Below, piece by piece: positions 15,592-23,722 of a stretch of DNA of 28,379 bases (position 1 is its first letter; each line of letters begins with the position of its first letter). Both the position numbers and the translations under genes were made by a program. Below the pieces are notes generated by a model. That model did no database searches, was not told where the DNA came from, and saw only the letters and a list, made by a program, of their open reading frames with translations. The DNA comes from Oscillospiraceae bacterium (GTDB lineage: Bacteria; Bacillota; Clostridia; Oscillospirales; Oscillospiraceae). Location of the stretch: assembly GCA_016293265.1 (NCBI GenBank), contig JAEDEN010000020.1, positions 1 through 28,379 of the forward strand. The letters are read 5' to 3'.

Positions 15592-15605
15592 AAAAGCAAG
15601 AGAAG

Positions 15606-15626
15606 AGGGCTGTTTGATACAGCCCT
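15606..15626 (+). terminator. stem-loop between pstS and pstC
   Basis: An 8-bp stem, AGGGCTGT (15606-15613) with ACAGCCCT (15619-15626), is followed by only TTCC. Such partial terminators after pstS commonly keep the binding protein more abundant than the permease by partial termination or by protecting the upstream mRNA. Confidence 0.7.
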
Positions 15627-15654
15627 TTCCTCGCGTGATGGAAGGAGAGACCAA

Positions 15655-16506
15655 ATGAAGAACTTCAAAGAGTCGTCCATGAAGGTGGTCTTTTTGCTCA
15701 CGGCCTGTGTTTCCATCGCAGCCGTGGCATTGATCTGTATCTTCCTGTTTGCAAGCGGCATCCCCACCATGGGCAAGATCGGCCTGAAAGAGTTCCTCCT
15801 GGGCATCAAGTGGAAACCGGCCAACAACCTCTACGGCATCCTTCCCATGATCGTGGGCAGCATCTACGTGACAGCGGGGGCGCTGCTCATCGGCGTGCCG
15901 GTGGGCATTCTGACGGCCATATTTCTGGCCCGTTTCTGCCCCCGGTGGCTCTACCGCATCCTGCGGCCCGCCATTAACCTTATGGCGGGCATCCCCTCGG
16001 TGGTCTACGGCTTTTTCGGCCTTGTGGTGATGGTGCCCCTTGTGCGGGAGTACCTGGGAGGCCGCGGCATGGGCGTGCTCACCGCGTCGCTGCTGCTGGG
16101 ATTGATGATCCTGCCCACGATCATCGTTCAGTCGGAATCCGCCCTTCGGGCTGTGCCGGAATCTTATTATGAAGGCGCCCTGGCTTTGGGGGCTACCCAT
16201 GAGCGCAGCGTCTTTTTCGCGGTGGTGCCCGCGGCCAAAAGCGGTATCCTGGCCGGCGTCATCCTTGGTGTGGGCCGTGCCATCGGCGAGACGATGGCGG
16301 TGAAGATGGTGGCGGGCAACCAGCCGGTGATTCCCGGCAGCATCCTGGCCGGCGTGCGGACACTGACCACCAACATCGTCATGGAGATGGGCTATGCCAC
16401 GGACCTTCACCGGGAGGCCCTTATCGCCACGGCAGTGGTGCTGTTTGTATTTGTGCTGGTCATCAACCTCAGTTTCTCCATGCTGAAGCGGAGGGGAGAA
16501 AAATGA
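15655..16506 (+). CDS. pstC: phosphate ABC transporter permease PstC
   Basis: This 283-residue integral membrane subunit of the phosphate importer has about six membrane segments. The conserved stretch GIPSVVYGFFGLVV lies in the core. The cytoplasmic coupling loop ALRAVPESYYEGALALGAT...GVGRAIGETMAV contacts the ATPase. The start at 15655 has GGAAGGAG 10 bases upstream. Its stop codon overlaps the pstA start (ATGA at 16503-16506), showing translational coupling. Confidence 0.96.
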   Translation: MKNFKESSMKVVFLLTACVSIAAVALICIFLFASGIPTMGKIGLKEFLLGIKWKPANNLYGILPMIVGSIYVTAGALLIGVPVGILTAIFLARFCPRWLYRILRPAINLMAGIPSVVYGFFGLVVMVPLVREYLGGRGMGVLTASLLLGLMILPTIIVQSESALRAVPESYYEGALALGATHERSVFFAVVPAAKSGILAGVILGVGRAIGETMAVKMVAGNQPVIPGSILAGVRTLTTNIVMEMGYATDLHREALIATAVVLFVFVLVINLSFSMLKRRGEK

Positions 16507-17372
16507 AGCATACGGAAAAAAAGAATCGTCCTTTGGGCAATTTACGGGGCCAGAAGGGGCAGTCCTGCCTGCTGCGCTTTGCGGTTTGGTTCTCCGCCAT
16601 CCTTACGGCCATGGCACTTTTCTTTGTGGTGGCCTATATCCTGATTAAGGGTATCCCTTATCTGAAGCCCTCTTTGTTCGCCTGGAAGTATAACTCGGAA
16701 AACGTCTCCCTTATGCCGGCGCTCATCAACACCCTGTTCATGACGGCGCTGTCCCTCCTGTTCGCGGTGCCGGTGGGCATCGGCGCGGCGGTGTATCTGA
16801 CGGAATACGCCCGCCGGGGCAATAAGCTGGTGGGCGTGGTACGGGTGACGGCGGAGACCCTTTCCGGCATTCCCTCCATCGTTTACGGCCTCTTCGGTGC
16901 CATCTTCTTTGTGAAGTTCCTTGGGATGGGCCTCTCCCTCCTGGCAGGTGCTCTGACCCTTTCTATCATGATCCTGCCCTTGATCATGCGTACCACGGAG
17001 GAAGCCCTCCTGGCAGTGCCGGACAGCTACCGGGAGGGGAGCTTCGGCCTTGGTGCGGGACGGGTGCGCACGGTTTTCCGGGTGGTCCTCCCCAGCGCCA
17101 TCCCCGGTATTCTCTCCGGCGTGATCCTTGGCATCGGGCGCATTGTGGGCGAGTCGGCGGCGCTGATCTTCACCGCCGGAACCGTGGCGGAGGCCGCCGG
17201 GAGCGTGTTTGATTCCGCCCGCACCCTCTCCGTCCATATGTACGCCATCTCCGGCGAGGGACTTTATATCGACCAGACCTATGCAACAGCCGTGGTGCTG
17301 CTGGCGCTGGTGATTGTCATCAACGCCCTTTCTGAATTTGCCGCCAAAAAACTGGGAGGAACACATGGATAA
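16503..17372 (+). CDS. pstA: phosphate ABC transporter permease PstA
   Basis: This second permease subunit has 289 residues and pairs with PstC. An N-terminal cytoplasmic basic stretch precedes the first membrane helix (about residues 25-50). SGIPSIVYGLFGAIF and the coupling loop ALLAVPDSYREGSFGLGAG...GIGRIVGESAALIF are family signatures. It overlaps pstC by 4 bases and pstB by 8 bases. Confidence 0.96.
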   Translation: MKHTEKKNRPLGNLRGQKGQSCLLRFAVWFSAILTAMALFFVVAYILIKGIPYLKPSLFAWKYNSENVSLMPALINTLFMTALSLLFAVPVGIGAAVYLTEYARRGNKLVGVVRVTAETLSGIPSIVYGLFGAIFFVKFLGMGLSLLAGALTLSIMILPLIMRTTEEALLAVPDSYREGSFGLGAGRVRTVFRVVLPSAIPGILSGVILGIGRIVGESAALIFTAGTVAEAAGSVFDSARTLSVHMYAISGEGLYIDQTYATAVVLLALVIVINALSEFAAKKLGGTHG

Positions 17373-18114
17373 GATCACAGTAGAAAACCTTGATTTGTAT
17401 TACGGCAGCTTCCAGGCCCTAAAGGGCATCGAGCTGCATATCCCCGCCAACTCCATCACCGCCCTCATCGGCCCCTCCGGCTGCGGAAAATCCACCCTTT
17501 TGAAGTCCCTCAACCGGATGAACGACCTGGTGGAGGGCTGCCGCATCGAAGGAAGTATCCTTCTGGATGGGGAGGACGTTTATCATGGCATGGAAGTGAG
17601 TCTTCTGCGCCGCCGGGTGGGAATGGTCTTCCAAAAGCCCAACCCCTTCCCGATGAGCATTTACGACAACATCGCCTTTGGCCCCCGCACCCATGGCGTG
17701 CGGGCCAAGGCAAAGCTGGATGACATGGTGGAGGAATCGCTTCGCCGGGCCGCCCTCTGGGATGAGGTGAAGGACCGGCTGGGCAAGTCCGCCCTGGGTA
17801 TGTCCGGTGGACAGCAGCAGCGGCTTTGCATCGCCCGGGCATTGGCGGTGGAGCCGGAGGTGCTCTTGATGGACGAGCCCACCAGCGCCCTGGACCCCAT
17901 TTCCACCGCAAAGATCGAAGAACTTGCAACCCAGCTGAAAAAGCAATATACTATAGTTATCGTGACCCACAATATGCAGCAGGCTGTGCGCATTTCTGAC
18001 CAGACGGCTTTCTTTCTGCTGGGTGAGATGGTGGAATTCGACAAGACAGAACGGCTTTTCTCCATGCCCCGTGACAAGCGGACGGAAGATTATATTACAG
18101 GGAGGTTTGGATGA
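17365..18114 (+). CDS. pstB: phosphate ABC transporter ATPase PstB
   Basis: This 249-residue ATPase powers phosphate import. It has Walker A GPSGCGKST, Q-loop VFQKPNPFPMS, signature SGGQQQRLCIARALA, Walker B VLLMDEPTSALD and the switch His in IVTHNMQQA. FQKPNPFPMSIYDN is characteristic of PstB rather than other ABC ATPases. ATG 17365 is chosen because GGGAGGA lies 6 bases upstream and the protein then starts MDKITVENLDLYY, as in the family. The longer frame start at 17314 lies well inside pstA. Confidence 0.97.
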   Translation: MDKITVENLDLYYGSFQALKGIELHIPANSITALIGPSGCGKSTLLKSLNRMNDLVEGCRIEGSILLDGEDVYHGMEVSLLRRRVGMVFQKPNPFPMSIYDNIAFGPRTHGVRAKAKLDDMVEESLRRAALWDEVKDRLGKSALGMSGGQQQRLCIARALAVEPEVLLMDEPTSALDPISTAKIEELATQLKKQYTIVIVTHNMQQAVRISDQTAFFLLGEMVEFDKTERLFSMPRDKRTEDYITGRFG

Positions 18115-18764
18115 TGCGGACACGATTTGAAGAGCAGCTCTCTGAGCTGAGTCATGAGCTGATATTGATGGGCAGCCTTTGCGAAAACGCCATCGCTCTT
18201 TCCGCAAGGGCGCTGATGGAGGACAATGTCCAGCTTGCCCGGGAGGTACCCGCCCTTTCTGAACGCATTGAGGGCAAGGAGCGCACCATTGAGGAGCTTT
18301 GCCTGAAGCTTCTTTTGCGCCAGCAGCCGGTGGCAAGGGATCTGCGGTCCATTTCCTCGGCGTTGAAAATGGTGACGGACATGGAGCGCATCGGCCACCA
18401 GAGCGCCGATATTGCCGAGATCGTCACCATGGAGAACATCTCCTCCGGGGAGGACCTGCAGCGCATCCACGCCATGGCCTCCGCTGTCATCAGCATGGTG
18501 ACGGACAGCATTGACGCCTTCGTGAAGGAGGATGAGGAGCTGGCCAGGTCGGTCATCCGGTGTGACGACGCTGTGGATGATTCTTTTGACCAGGTGAAAA
18601 ATGCCCTGATCCGCCGTCTTGCCGCCTCCGAAACGGAGGGCAGCAGCGCCCTGGACCTTTTGATGATCGCAAAGTATCTGGAACGTATCGGCGACCACGC
18701 CGTGAATATTGCCGGATGGGTGCTGTATTCCATCACCGGCAGGCTGGAGAGTGAAAATCAATGA
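18111..18764 (+). CDS. phoU: phosphate transport regulator PhoU
   Basis: This 217-residue helical protein is made of two PhoU repeats. Metal-binding E-x-x-x-D type motifs appear as DMERIGHQSADI in the first half and YLERIGDHAVNIA in the second. PhoU links transporter state to the sensor kinase and represses the Pho response when phosphate is plentiful. The start overlaps the pstB stop (ATGA). A second Met directly follows and could equally be used. It also overlaps the response-regulator gene by 4 bases. Confidence 0.95.
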   Translation: MMRTRFEEQLSELSHELILMGSLCENAIALSARALMEDNVQLAREVPALSERIEGKERTIEELCLKLLLRQQPVARDLRSISSALKMVTDMERIGHQSADIAEIVTMENISSGEDLQRIHAMASAVISMVTDSIDAFVKEDEELARSVIRCDDAVDDSFDQVKNALIRRLAASETEGSSALDLLMIAKYLERIGDHAVNIAGWVLYSITGRLESENQ

Positions 18765-19435
18765 TCTTCTGCGTAGAGGATGACGAATCCATCCGCAATA
18801 TGGTGGTTTATACCCTGCAGTCTTCCGGCTTTGACGCCGCGGGCTTTGGCGACGGCGCGGCTCTTTTCGCCGCGCTGGAAGAAGAGCGCCCGCAGCTTAT
18901 ATTGCTGGATATCATGCTCCCCGGCATGGACGGTATCGAGATCTTGAAGTGCCTGCGGAGCAAGGGCTCCACGGCGGAGATCCCCGTCATCATGGCCACC
19001 GCCAAGGGCAGCGAGTACGATAAGGTTCTGGGCCTTGACCTGGGGGCGGACGACTACCTTGCCAAGCCCTTCGGCATGATGGAGATGGTGTCCCGTGTCC
19101 GGGCGGTGCTGCGCCGCAGCGGCCCGAAGGAGACGCAGGACACCCTGCGCTCCGGTGCCCTGGAGATGCACCGTGATGAGCACACCGTCACCGTGGATGG
19201 AGCCCGTGTTTCCCTGACGCTGAAGGAATATGCACTTTTGGAACTGTTTATGGCCCACCCTGGCCAGGTGTTCACCCGGGATCAGCTCCTCTCCCGCATC
19301 TGGGGTATGGACTTCGTGGGTGAGACACGGACGGTGGACGTCCACATCGGCACGCTGCGCACCAAGTTGGGACAGCACGGCGCGCTGATCGAAACGGTTC
19401 GGGGCGTTGGGTATCGCATGGAGGGCGGACGATGA
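18761..19435 (+). CDS. phoB: OmpR/PhoB-type response regulator (phosphate regulon)
   Basis: A receiver domain (1-115) has acidic pocket E6-D7-D8, phospho-acceptor D50 in LLDIMLPGMDG, and the conserved Lys in LAKPFGMMEM. The C-terminal winged-helix DNA-binding domain contains LTLKEYALLELFMAHPGQVFTRDQLL and VDVHIGTLRTKLG. Position between phoU and the kinase gene, with 4-base overlaps on both sides, identifies it as the Pho regulator (called PhoP in Bacillus). It likely acts on the TTTACA repeats before pstS. Confidence 0.94.
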   Translation: MIFCVEDDESIRNMVVYTLQSSGFDAAGFGDGAALFAALEEERPQLILLDIMLPGMDGIEILKCLRSKGSTAEIPVIMATAKGSEYDKVLGLDLGADDYLAKPFGMMEMVSRVRAVLRRSGPKETQDTLRSGALEMHRDEHTVTVDGARVSLTLKEYALLELFMAHPGQVFTRDQLLSRIWGMDFVGETRTVDVHIGTLRTKLGQHGALIETVRGVGYRMEGGR

Positions 19436-21102
19436 CAAAGCGTATTTTCCGCGCCATCTCCCTGGTGGCGCTTTCCGTGTTTCTGGCAGCGCTGGTCCTG
19501 ATTATGGGGGCGCTGTACAGCTACTTTTCCCATGTGCAGCGAACACAGCTGCGCATTGAGACCACCCTTGCTGCCGCGGGCGTTGCCCAAAGCGGACGGG
19601 ATTTTCTGAACGGCCTGGAGACAACGGACTACCGTATCACCTGGATCGCGCCTGACGGCACCGTTTGGTACGACAGCCAGACGGACCCGGAAAAAATGGA
19701 GAACCACCTGGAGCGGGAGGAGGTGCGCCGAGCCGCTGAAACCGGCTACGGCGAAAGCGTGCGCGATTCCGAAACGCTGCTGCAGCGCCTTTTGTATGCT
19801 GCCCAGCGGCTGCCGGATGGTTCCGTGGTGCGCCTTTCCTGCGCCCAGAGCTCTGTCCTGTACTTGCTGCTGGGAATGGGGCAGCCCATCATGCTGGTGG
19901 TGCTCCTGGCTTTGGTTTTGTCGCTGCTGCTGGCCTCCCGGGTCTCCGCCAGGGTGGTGGAGCCGCTGAACCATTTGAACCTGGAGGACCCCCTGGCCAA
20001 CGAGGGCTGCGACGAGCTCTCGCCCCTCCTTCACCGCATCGCCTCCCAACAGCGCCAGCTTAAAACCCAGGAGGAGGCCCTCAGCCACCGCCGGGAGGAA
20101 TTTGACGCCGTCACCGTCAGTATGAACGAGGGCCTTGTGCTCCTCAATCCCAAAGGAACTGTTTTAAGCATCAACGGCGCGGCCCAGAGGATCCTCGGGA
20201 TAGGGCAGGGCTGTGTGGGGCAGGATATCCTGGTGCTGAACCGGACGTTGGAGGTACAGGAACTGCTGGAAATGGCCTTTTCCGGCCGTCACGGGGAAAA
20301 GACCGTTACCATGGACGGACGGGACTATCAGATGGATACCAACCCGGTCCTTTATGAGGGGGCGGTCTCCGGCGCGGTGCTGCTGATCTTCGACGTGACG
20401 GAGAAGAAGAATGCGGAGCAGATGCGCCGGGAATTTACCGCCAACGTCTCCCACGAGCTGCGCACCCCCCTGCACACCATCTCCGGCTGCGCGGAGCTTC
20501 TTTGCGGCGGCATGGTGAAGCCTGAGGATGAAGGGCGTTTTCATGAGCAGATCTACGCCGAGTCCCGGCGTATGATCCGCCTGGTGGAGGATATCATCAA
20601 CCTCTCCCAGTTGGATGAGGGAGCCCGGGATATGAAGCGCCAGGATGCGGACCTTTACGCCCTGGCGGAGGAGGCCGTCCGCTCCCTTTCACCGGAGGCG
20701 GAAGAGGCCGGCGTCACGCTGCGTCTCAGCGGTCAAAGCGCTTGCCTGCCGGGCATCCCCCAGCTCCTCTCCGGTATCGTTACGAACCTTTGCGACAATG
20801 CCGTAAAGTATAACCGCCCCGGCGGAGAAGTGGAGGTCACAGTGGAGGACGCGCCCACCGCCGTCACCCTGACTGTCCGGGACAATGGCATCGGTATTCC
20901 GCCGGAGCACCAGAGCCGTGTCTTTGAGCGCTTCTACCGGGTGGATAAAAGCCGCTCCAAAGCAGTGGGCGGTACCGGCCTTGGCCTTTCCATCGTCAAG
21001 CACGCGGTTATGATTCACCATGGGACCATCCGTCTGGAAAGCGCCCCCGGCGCCGGCACCACCATTACCGTTTCGTTCCCCAAAGAAGAAAAGCAGGCCT
21101 GA
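19432..21102 (+). CDS. phoR: phosphate regulon sensor histidine kinase
   Basis: This 556-residue membrane kinase has helix 1 at about 9-31, an extracytoplasmic region to about 138, helix 2 at about 143-166 and a HAMP-like stretch. A PAS domain follows (about 220-325, MNEGLVLLNPKGTVLSINGAA). The HisKA domain carries phospho-acceptor H341 in FTANVSHELRTPL. The ATPase domain has N-box NLCDNAVKYN, G1 DNGIGIP, F-box FERFYRVDKSRS and G2 GTGLGLSIVKH. This is the standard PhoR layout. It should phosphorylate the regulator encoded just upstream under phosphate limitation. Confidence 0.95.
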   Translation: MTKRIFRAISLVALSVFLAALVLIMGALYSYFSHVQRTQLRIETTLAAAGVAQSGRDFLNGLETTDYRITWIAPDGTVWYDSQTDPEKMENHLEREEVRRAAETGYGESVRDSETLLQRLLYAAQRLPDGSVVRLSCAQSSVLYLLLGMGQPIMLVVLLALVLSLLLASRVSARVVEPLNHLNLEDPLANEGCDELSPLLHRIASQQRQLKTQEEALSHRREEFDAVTVSMNEGLVLLNPKGTVLSINGAAQRILGIGQGCVGQDILVLNRTLEVQELLEMAFSGRHGEKTVTMDGRDYQMDTNPVLYEGAVSGAVLLIFDVTEKKNAEQMRREFTANVSHELRTPLHTISGCAELLCGGMVKPEDEGRFHEQIYAESRRMIRLVEDIINLSQLDEGARDMKRQDADLYALAEEAVRSLSPEAEEAGVTLRLSGQSACLPGIPQLLSGIVTNLCDNAVKYNRPGGEVEVTVEDAPTAVTLTVRDNGIGIPPEHQSRVFERFYRVDKSRSKAVGGTGLGLSIVKHAVMIHHGTIRLESAPGAGTTITVSFPKEEKQA

Positions 21103-21125
21103 TACGATCAAAAGGAGGAACCGCC

Positions 21126-21782
21126 ATGACCTACGACGAGATCCGAAAGGACCCGGCCATCCGTACCTACATCACCCAGGCGGACGCATCTCTTGCGGCC
21201 CTTGGCTTTACGGAGCACAGCTTCACTCATGTGGCCACCGCTGCCAGCCGGGTGGAGTATATCCTGACAACGCTGGGCTACCCGCCCCGCATGGTGGAGA
21301 TCGGTAAGATTGCCGCATATCTCCATGATATCGGTAATCTCGTCAACCGGGTGGAGCACAGCCAGAGCGGTGCGGTCATGGCCTTCCGCATCCTGGATAA
21401 AATGGGTTTTTCCGCCGAGGAGATCGCCCTTGTCACCACGGCCATCGGCAACCACGACGAGGGCACCGGTGTGCCGGTGAATGCCGTGGCGGCGGCACTG
21501 ATCCTGGCGGATAAATCCGATGTCCGCCGCAGCCGTGTGCGCAATCAGGAGGTCGCCTCCTTTGATATCCACGACCGGGTCAATTACTCCGTCACCAAGT
21601 CCGAGCTTAAGATCAACGAGGCCCATACCCTCATCAAGCTCAAGCTCAGCGTCGATACTCACTATAGCTCTGTGATGGACTATTTTGAGATCTTTATGGA
21701 GCGGATGCTCCTGTGCCGCAGAGCGGCGGAAAAGCTGGGCCTGCAGTTCCGGCTGATGATCAATGAACAGCAGCTTATATAA
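21126..21782 (+). CDS. HD-domain phosphohydrolase
   Basis: A 218-residue soluble protein has an HD metal site: H35 (HSFTHV), H67-D68 in YLHDIGN, H78, H110-D111 in NHDEG, and D129/D132 in LADKSD. HD enzymes hydrolyse phosphate esters such as nucleotides or signalling nucleotides. No synthetase or receiver domain is attached. A very strong AAAAGGAGG lies 8 bases before the ATG. The gene starts 23 bases after phoR with no terminator between, so it is the last gene of the pst-pho operon. Its linkage to phosphate control is visible. Its substrate is not. Confidence 0.85.
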   Translation: MTYDEIRKDPAIRTYITQADASLAALGFTEHSFTHVATAASRVEYILTTLGYPPRMVEIGKIAAYLHDIGNLVNRVEHSQSGAVMAFRILDKMGFSAEEIALVTTAIGNHDEGTGVPVNAVAAALILADKSDVRRSRVRNQEVASFDIHDRVNYSVTKSELKINEAHTLIKLKLSVDTHYSSVMDYFEIFMERMLLCRRAAEKLGLQFRLMINEQQLI

Positions 21783-21785
21783 GGG

Positions 21786-21815
21786 AAAAGCGGAAGCCCG
21801 GGCTTCCGCTTTTTC
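21786..21815 (+). terminator. terminator of the pst-pho operon
   Basis: A 14-base perfect palindrome half, AAAAGCGGAAGCCC, is directly followed by its complement (786-799 with 800-813 in this kilobase) and T-rich sequence. The central CCCGGG forms the loop. Confidence 0.92.
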
Positions 21816-21926
21816 CTTTGGCGGGGAGAAGGATGGTAAAGGGAAGGCGCCTGTCCTGCGGTGATGGAAAAATCCTTTGCCTTGTGGAGCGCGGCGTGAT
21901 AGGATGAAGAAAAAGGAGGGGAGCAT

Positions 21927-22487
21927 ATGCGGAAATTACAATATAATTCCCCGGTGGTGCTGACCTTTTTCTTTGCTTCCCTGGCGGCGCTGCTGCTGGG
22001 TTATGCCACGGGGGGACGGACCACCATGGAGTTTTTCTGCGTTTACCGGGGATCCCTGTCAGACCCGCTGTTTTATGTGCGCCTGTTGGGGCATGTGCTG
22101 GGCCATGCGGATGTGGAGCATTTTATGGGGAACATGCTGCTGCTTTTGGTAATCGGCCCGCCCCTGGAGGAGAAGTACGGCAGCCGCACCCTTTTGGCGG
22201 GGATTTTGCTGACAGCGGCGGTATCCGGCGTCTTGCAGTGCCTGTTTTTCCCCCATACGGCGCTGCTGGGGGCCAGCGGTATTGTGTTTATGATGATTAT
22301 GCTGGCCTCTCTGGCGGGTATGAAGAACGGGCGCATCCCGGTGACCATGCTGCTGGTGGCGGCGCTGTACCTGGGGCAGGAGGTCTATTCCGTGTTGTTT
22401 GTCCGGGACAACGTGGCCAATTTCATGCACCTGGTGGGCGGTGCCAGCGGTACGGCCTTCGGCTTTGCAGTGGCCGGAAAGCGATAA
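21927..22487 (+). CDS. rhomboid-family intramembrane serine protease
   Basis: This 186-residue protein has about six hydrophobic helices. The rhomboid core is present: HVLGHADVEHFMGNM (L1/TM2), the catalytic GASG motif with S117, and H168 in NFMHLVGGASG as the dyad partner. Rhomboids cut transmembrane helices within the membrane. AAGGAGGGG lies 6 bases before the ATG. It is monocistronic, with a terminator directly after. The substrate is unknown. The LysM-CAP exported protein nearby is on the opposite strand and has no obvious link. Confidence 0.9.
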   Translation: MRKLQYNSPVVLTFFFASLAALLLGYATGGRTTMEFFCVYRGSLSDPLFYVRLLGHVLGHADVEHFMGNMLLLLVIGPPLEEKYGSRTLLAGILLTAAVSGVLQCLFFPHTALLGASGIVFMMIMLASLAGMKNGRIPVTMLLVAALYLGQEVYSVLFVRDNVANFMHLVGGASGTAFGFAVAGKR

Positions 22488-22495
22488 GGGGTGAT

Positions 22496-22534
22496 AAAAA
22501 CGGCGGGAGCATCTTTGGATGCTCCCGCCGTTTT
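22496..22534. terminator. bidirectional terminator between the rhomboid gene and the 66-residue protein
   Basis: A 17-bp stem, from AAAACGGCGGGAGCATC to its complement (22497-22513 with 22518-22534), has a TTTG loop. It is flanked by A-run and T-run and serves both convergent genes. Confidence 0.93.
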
Positions 22535-22554
22535 GCCTGATTGCAAGCTGCGGA

Positions 22555-22755
22555 TCACGGATTAGGCTCGCCCACGGAGCCGTCGCCCCGCAGCTCATGG
22601 TAGACCTTCAGCCCGGGACCGCTGGTGCCGCTGATGACCGGCTTTGCAGGCTCCTTGCCATGCTTGGCCTTCCCCTGGATCTCCGGGACGGGCGGCACAT
22701 CATTTCTGGGCTTTGTATGGGTCCAGTTGGGCCGGGCCATTCCTTTTTTGGACAT
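22555..22755 (-). CDS. 66-residue protein of unknown function
   Basis: The frame begins MSKKGMARPNWTHTKPRND with a good GAGGTGAT site 5 bases before ATG 22755. Upstream in-frame codons back to 22878 have no site. The product is basic to neutral and rich in Pro, Gly and Lys, with no membrane segment, signal peptide or Cys. It has ordered-looking stretches PPVPEIQGKAKHGKEPAKP and GPGLKVYHELRGDGSVGE. It looks like a real, conserved small protein because of the clean start, the terminator after it and the low-complexity-free tail. I do not recognise a family. Confidence 0.7.
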   Translation of the reverse strand: MSKKGMARPNWTHTKPRNDVPPVPEIQGKAKHGKEPAKPVISGTSGPGLKVYHELRGDGSVGEPNP

Positions 22756-22825
22756 CGAATCACCTCGCGGGTAGTTTGCCCCATCCGGGGTGGGATATCC
22801 AGGCAGGGAACGGCCGCAGACTGCT

Positions 22826-23425
22826 TCAGCCGATGAACATCTGCGTCCAGTAGTGGCCCTTTGCCACATAGCCCACACCGATTTGTGTGTAAGCGGCGTT
22901 GAGGATATTGGCGCGGTGGCCGCTGGAGTTCATCCAGGCGTTTACCACAGCCTGGGGCGTTCTCTGACCGTAGGCGATATTTTCCCCGGCGGTTCGGAAG
23001 GAAAGACCAAAGGCTTTAATCATTTGGAAGGGGCTTCCATAGGTGGGGCTTGTATGGGAGAAATAGCCCTGGTCCACCATGTCCTGAGACTTATAGCGGG
23101 CCACCCGGGAAAGCTCCCAGTTTGCCGTCAGCGGCTTCAGCCCCTGCTGGAGCCGCTGCTCGTTCACCAGGCGGATGACTTCGTTTTCAAAGGATAAAAT
23201 GGAGGGCTCCAACTGGGGGATGGTAAGTACCTGGCCCGGGTAGATCAAATCGGGATTTGAGACCTGGGGATTGGCGTCTATGATCTCACTGGTCCCTACC
23301 TGATATTTGACCGCCAATTTCCACATGGTATCTTCCTTTTGAACCGTGTGGGAAAGGCCTGCCGCGGAAGCGGACAGGGAGGAAAACAGATACAGCGCCA
23401 CGCACAGGGAAAGAAATTTTTTCAT
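22826..23425 (-). CDS. secreted LysM-CAP domain protein (YkwD/SafA-like)
   Basis: A signal peptide (1-22, cut after ASAA) precedes one LysM domain (25-70, HTVQKEDTMWKLAVKYQV...NPDLIYPGQVLTIP) that binds peptidoglycan. A bacterial CAP/SCP domain follows (about 77-199) with the characteristic residues H124, E148 (AGENIAYG) and H170 (SSGHRANIL). Such proteins are linked to cell-wall or spore-coat biology, and the biochemical role of bacterial CAP domains is unsettled. AGGAGG lies upstream of ATG 23425. The gene starts about 30 bases after a terminator that closes a 19-codon micro-ORF. Its expression may therefore depend on read-through from that upstream promoter. Confidence 0.92.
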   Translation of the reverse strand: MKKFLSLCVALYLFSSLSASAAGLSHTVQKEDTMWKLAVKYQVGTSEIIDANPQVSNPDLIYPGQVLTIPQLEPSILSFENEVIRLVNEQRLQQGLKPLTANWELSRVARYKSQDMVDQGYFSHTSPTYGSPFQMIKAFGLSFRTAGENIAYGQRTPQAVVNAWMNSSGHRANILNAAYTQIGVGYVAKGHYWTQMFIG

Positions 23426-23456
23426 ACCGGCCTCCTGGTAATATGGGAATCAATGG

Positions 23457-23492
23457 TAAAAAGCGGGGCGGCTCTGTTTCCACAGAGCCGCC
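23457..23492 (-). terminator. terminator behind the Cys-rich micro-ORF, before the LysM-CAP gene
   Basis: On the minus strand GGCGGCTCTGT-type arms (23482-23492 with 23467-23477) form an 11-bp stem with a 4-base loop. A short GC spacer and TTTTT follow. It begins 10 bases after the micro-ORF stop and ends about 30 bases before the LysM-CAP start. It is therefore either the end of a separate small gene or an attenuator for LysM-CAP. Confidence 0.85.
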
Positions 23493-23502
23493 GGAAAGTA
23501 CA

Positions 23503-23562
23503 TCAGCAGCCGCACAGCTGGCTGAGAAGCTGCCTGATGAAACTGCAATCAAAGTTACACAT
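23503..23562 (-). CDS. 19-residue Cys-rich micropeptide or leader peptide
   Basis: The ORF reads MCNFDCSFIRQLLSQLCGC then TGA. It has a perfect AGGAGG (23571-23576) 8 bases before the ATG, a promoter 46-74 bases upstream and an intrinsic terminator 10 bases after the stop. Four of 19 residues are Cys (2, 6, 17, 19), around a short amphipathic stretch FIRQLLSQL. Full transcription and translation signals around so short a frame argue that it is expressed. It may be a free micropeptide, or a leader peptide for Cys-dependent attenuation of the LysM-CAP gene. No family is recognised. Confidence 0.6.
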   Translation of the reverse strand: MCNFDCSFIRQLLSQLCGC

Positions 23563-23607
23563 ATTTCGGACCTCCTGATTGGTATTTGCTTTGCGAAGAT
23601 AAGAGGG

Positions 23608-23636
23608 ATTGTAACCGATTTGTAACTATTTTTCAA
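23608..23636 (-). promoter_or_regulatory. promoter of the micro-ORF / LysM-CAP transcript
   Basis: On the minus strand TTGAAA (23631-23636) and TACAAT (23608-23613) are exactly 17 bases apart. Transcription would start near 23601, giving a leader of about 38 bases before the micro-ORF. Confidence 0.82.
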
Positions 23637-23693
23637 ATGTAAATCCTTCCAACCGGAATGTGGAAGATACTGGGATACTGTTTTACCAAGGGA

Positions 23694-23719
23694 AAACCCG
23701 CAGCTGGAGCTGCGGGTTT
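23694..23719 (-). terminator. terminator of ktrB-ktrA
   Basis: AAACCCGCAGCT and its complement (23694-23705 with 23708-23719) form a 12-bp stem ending in TTTT on the minus strand, 3 bases after the ktrA stop codon. The downstream micro-ORF thus has its own promoter. Confidence 0.88.
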
Positions 23720-23722
23720 CGG

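Noticed and set aside
14686..16410. 574-residue minus-strand frame opposite pstS/pstC
   Set aside because: It is a His/Gly-rich antisense shadow of the real pst genes.
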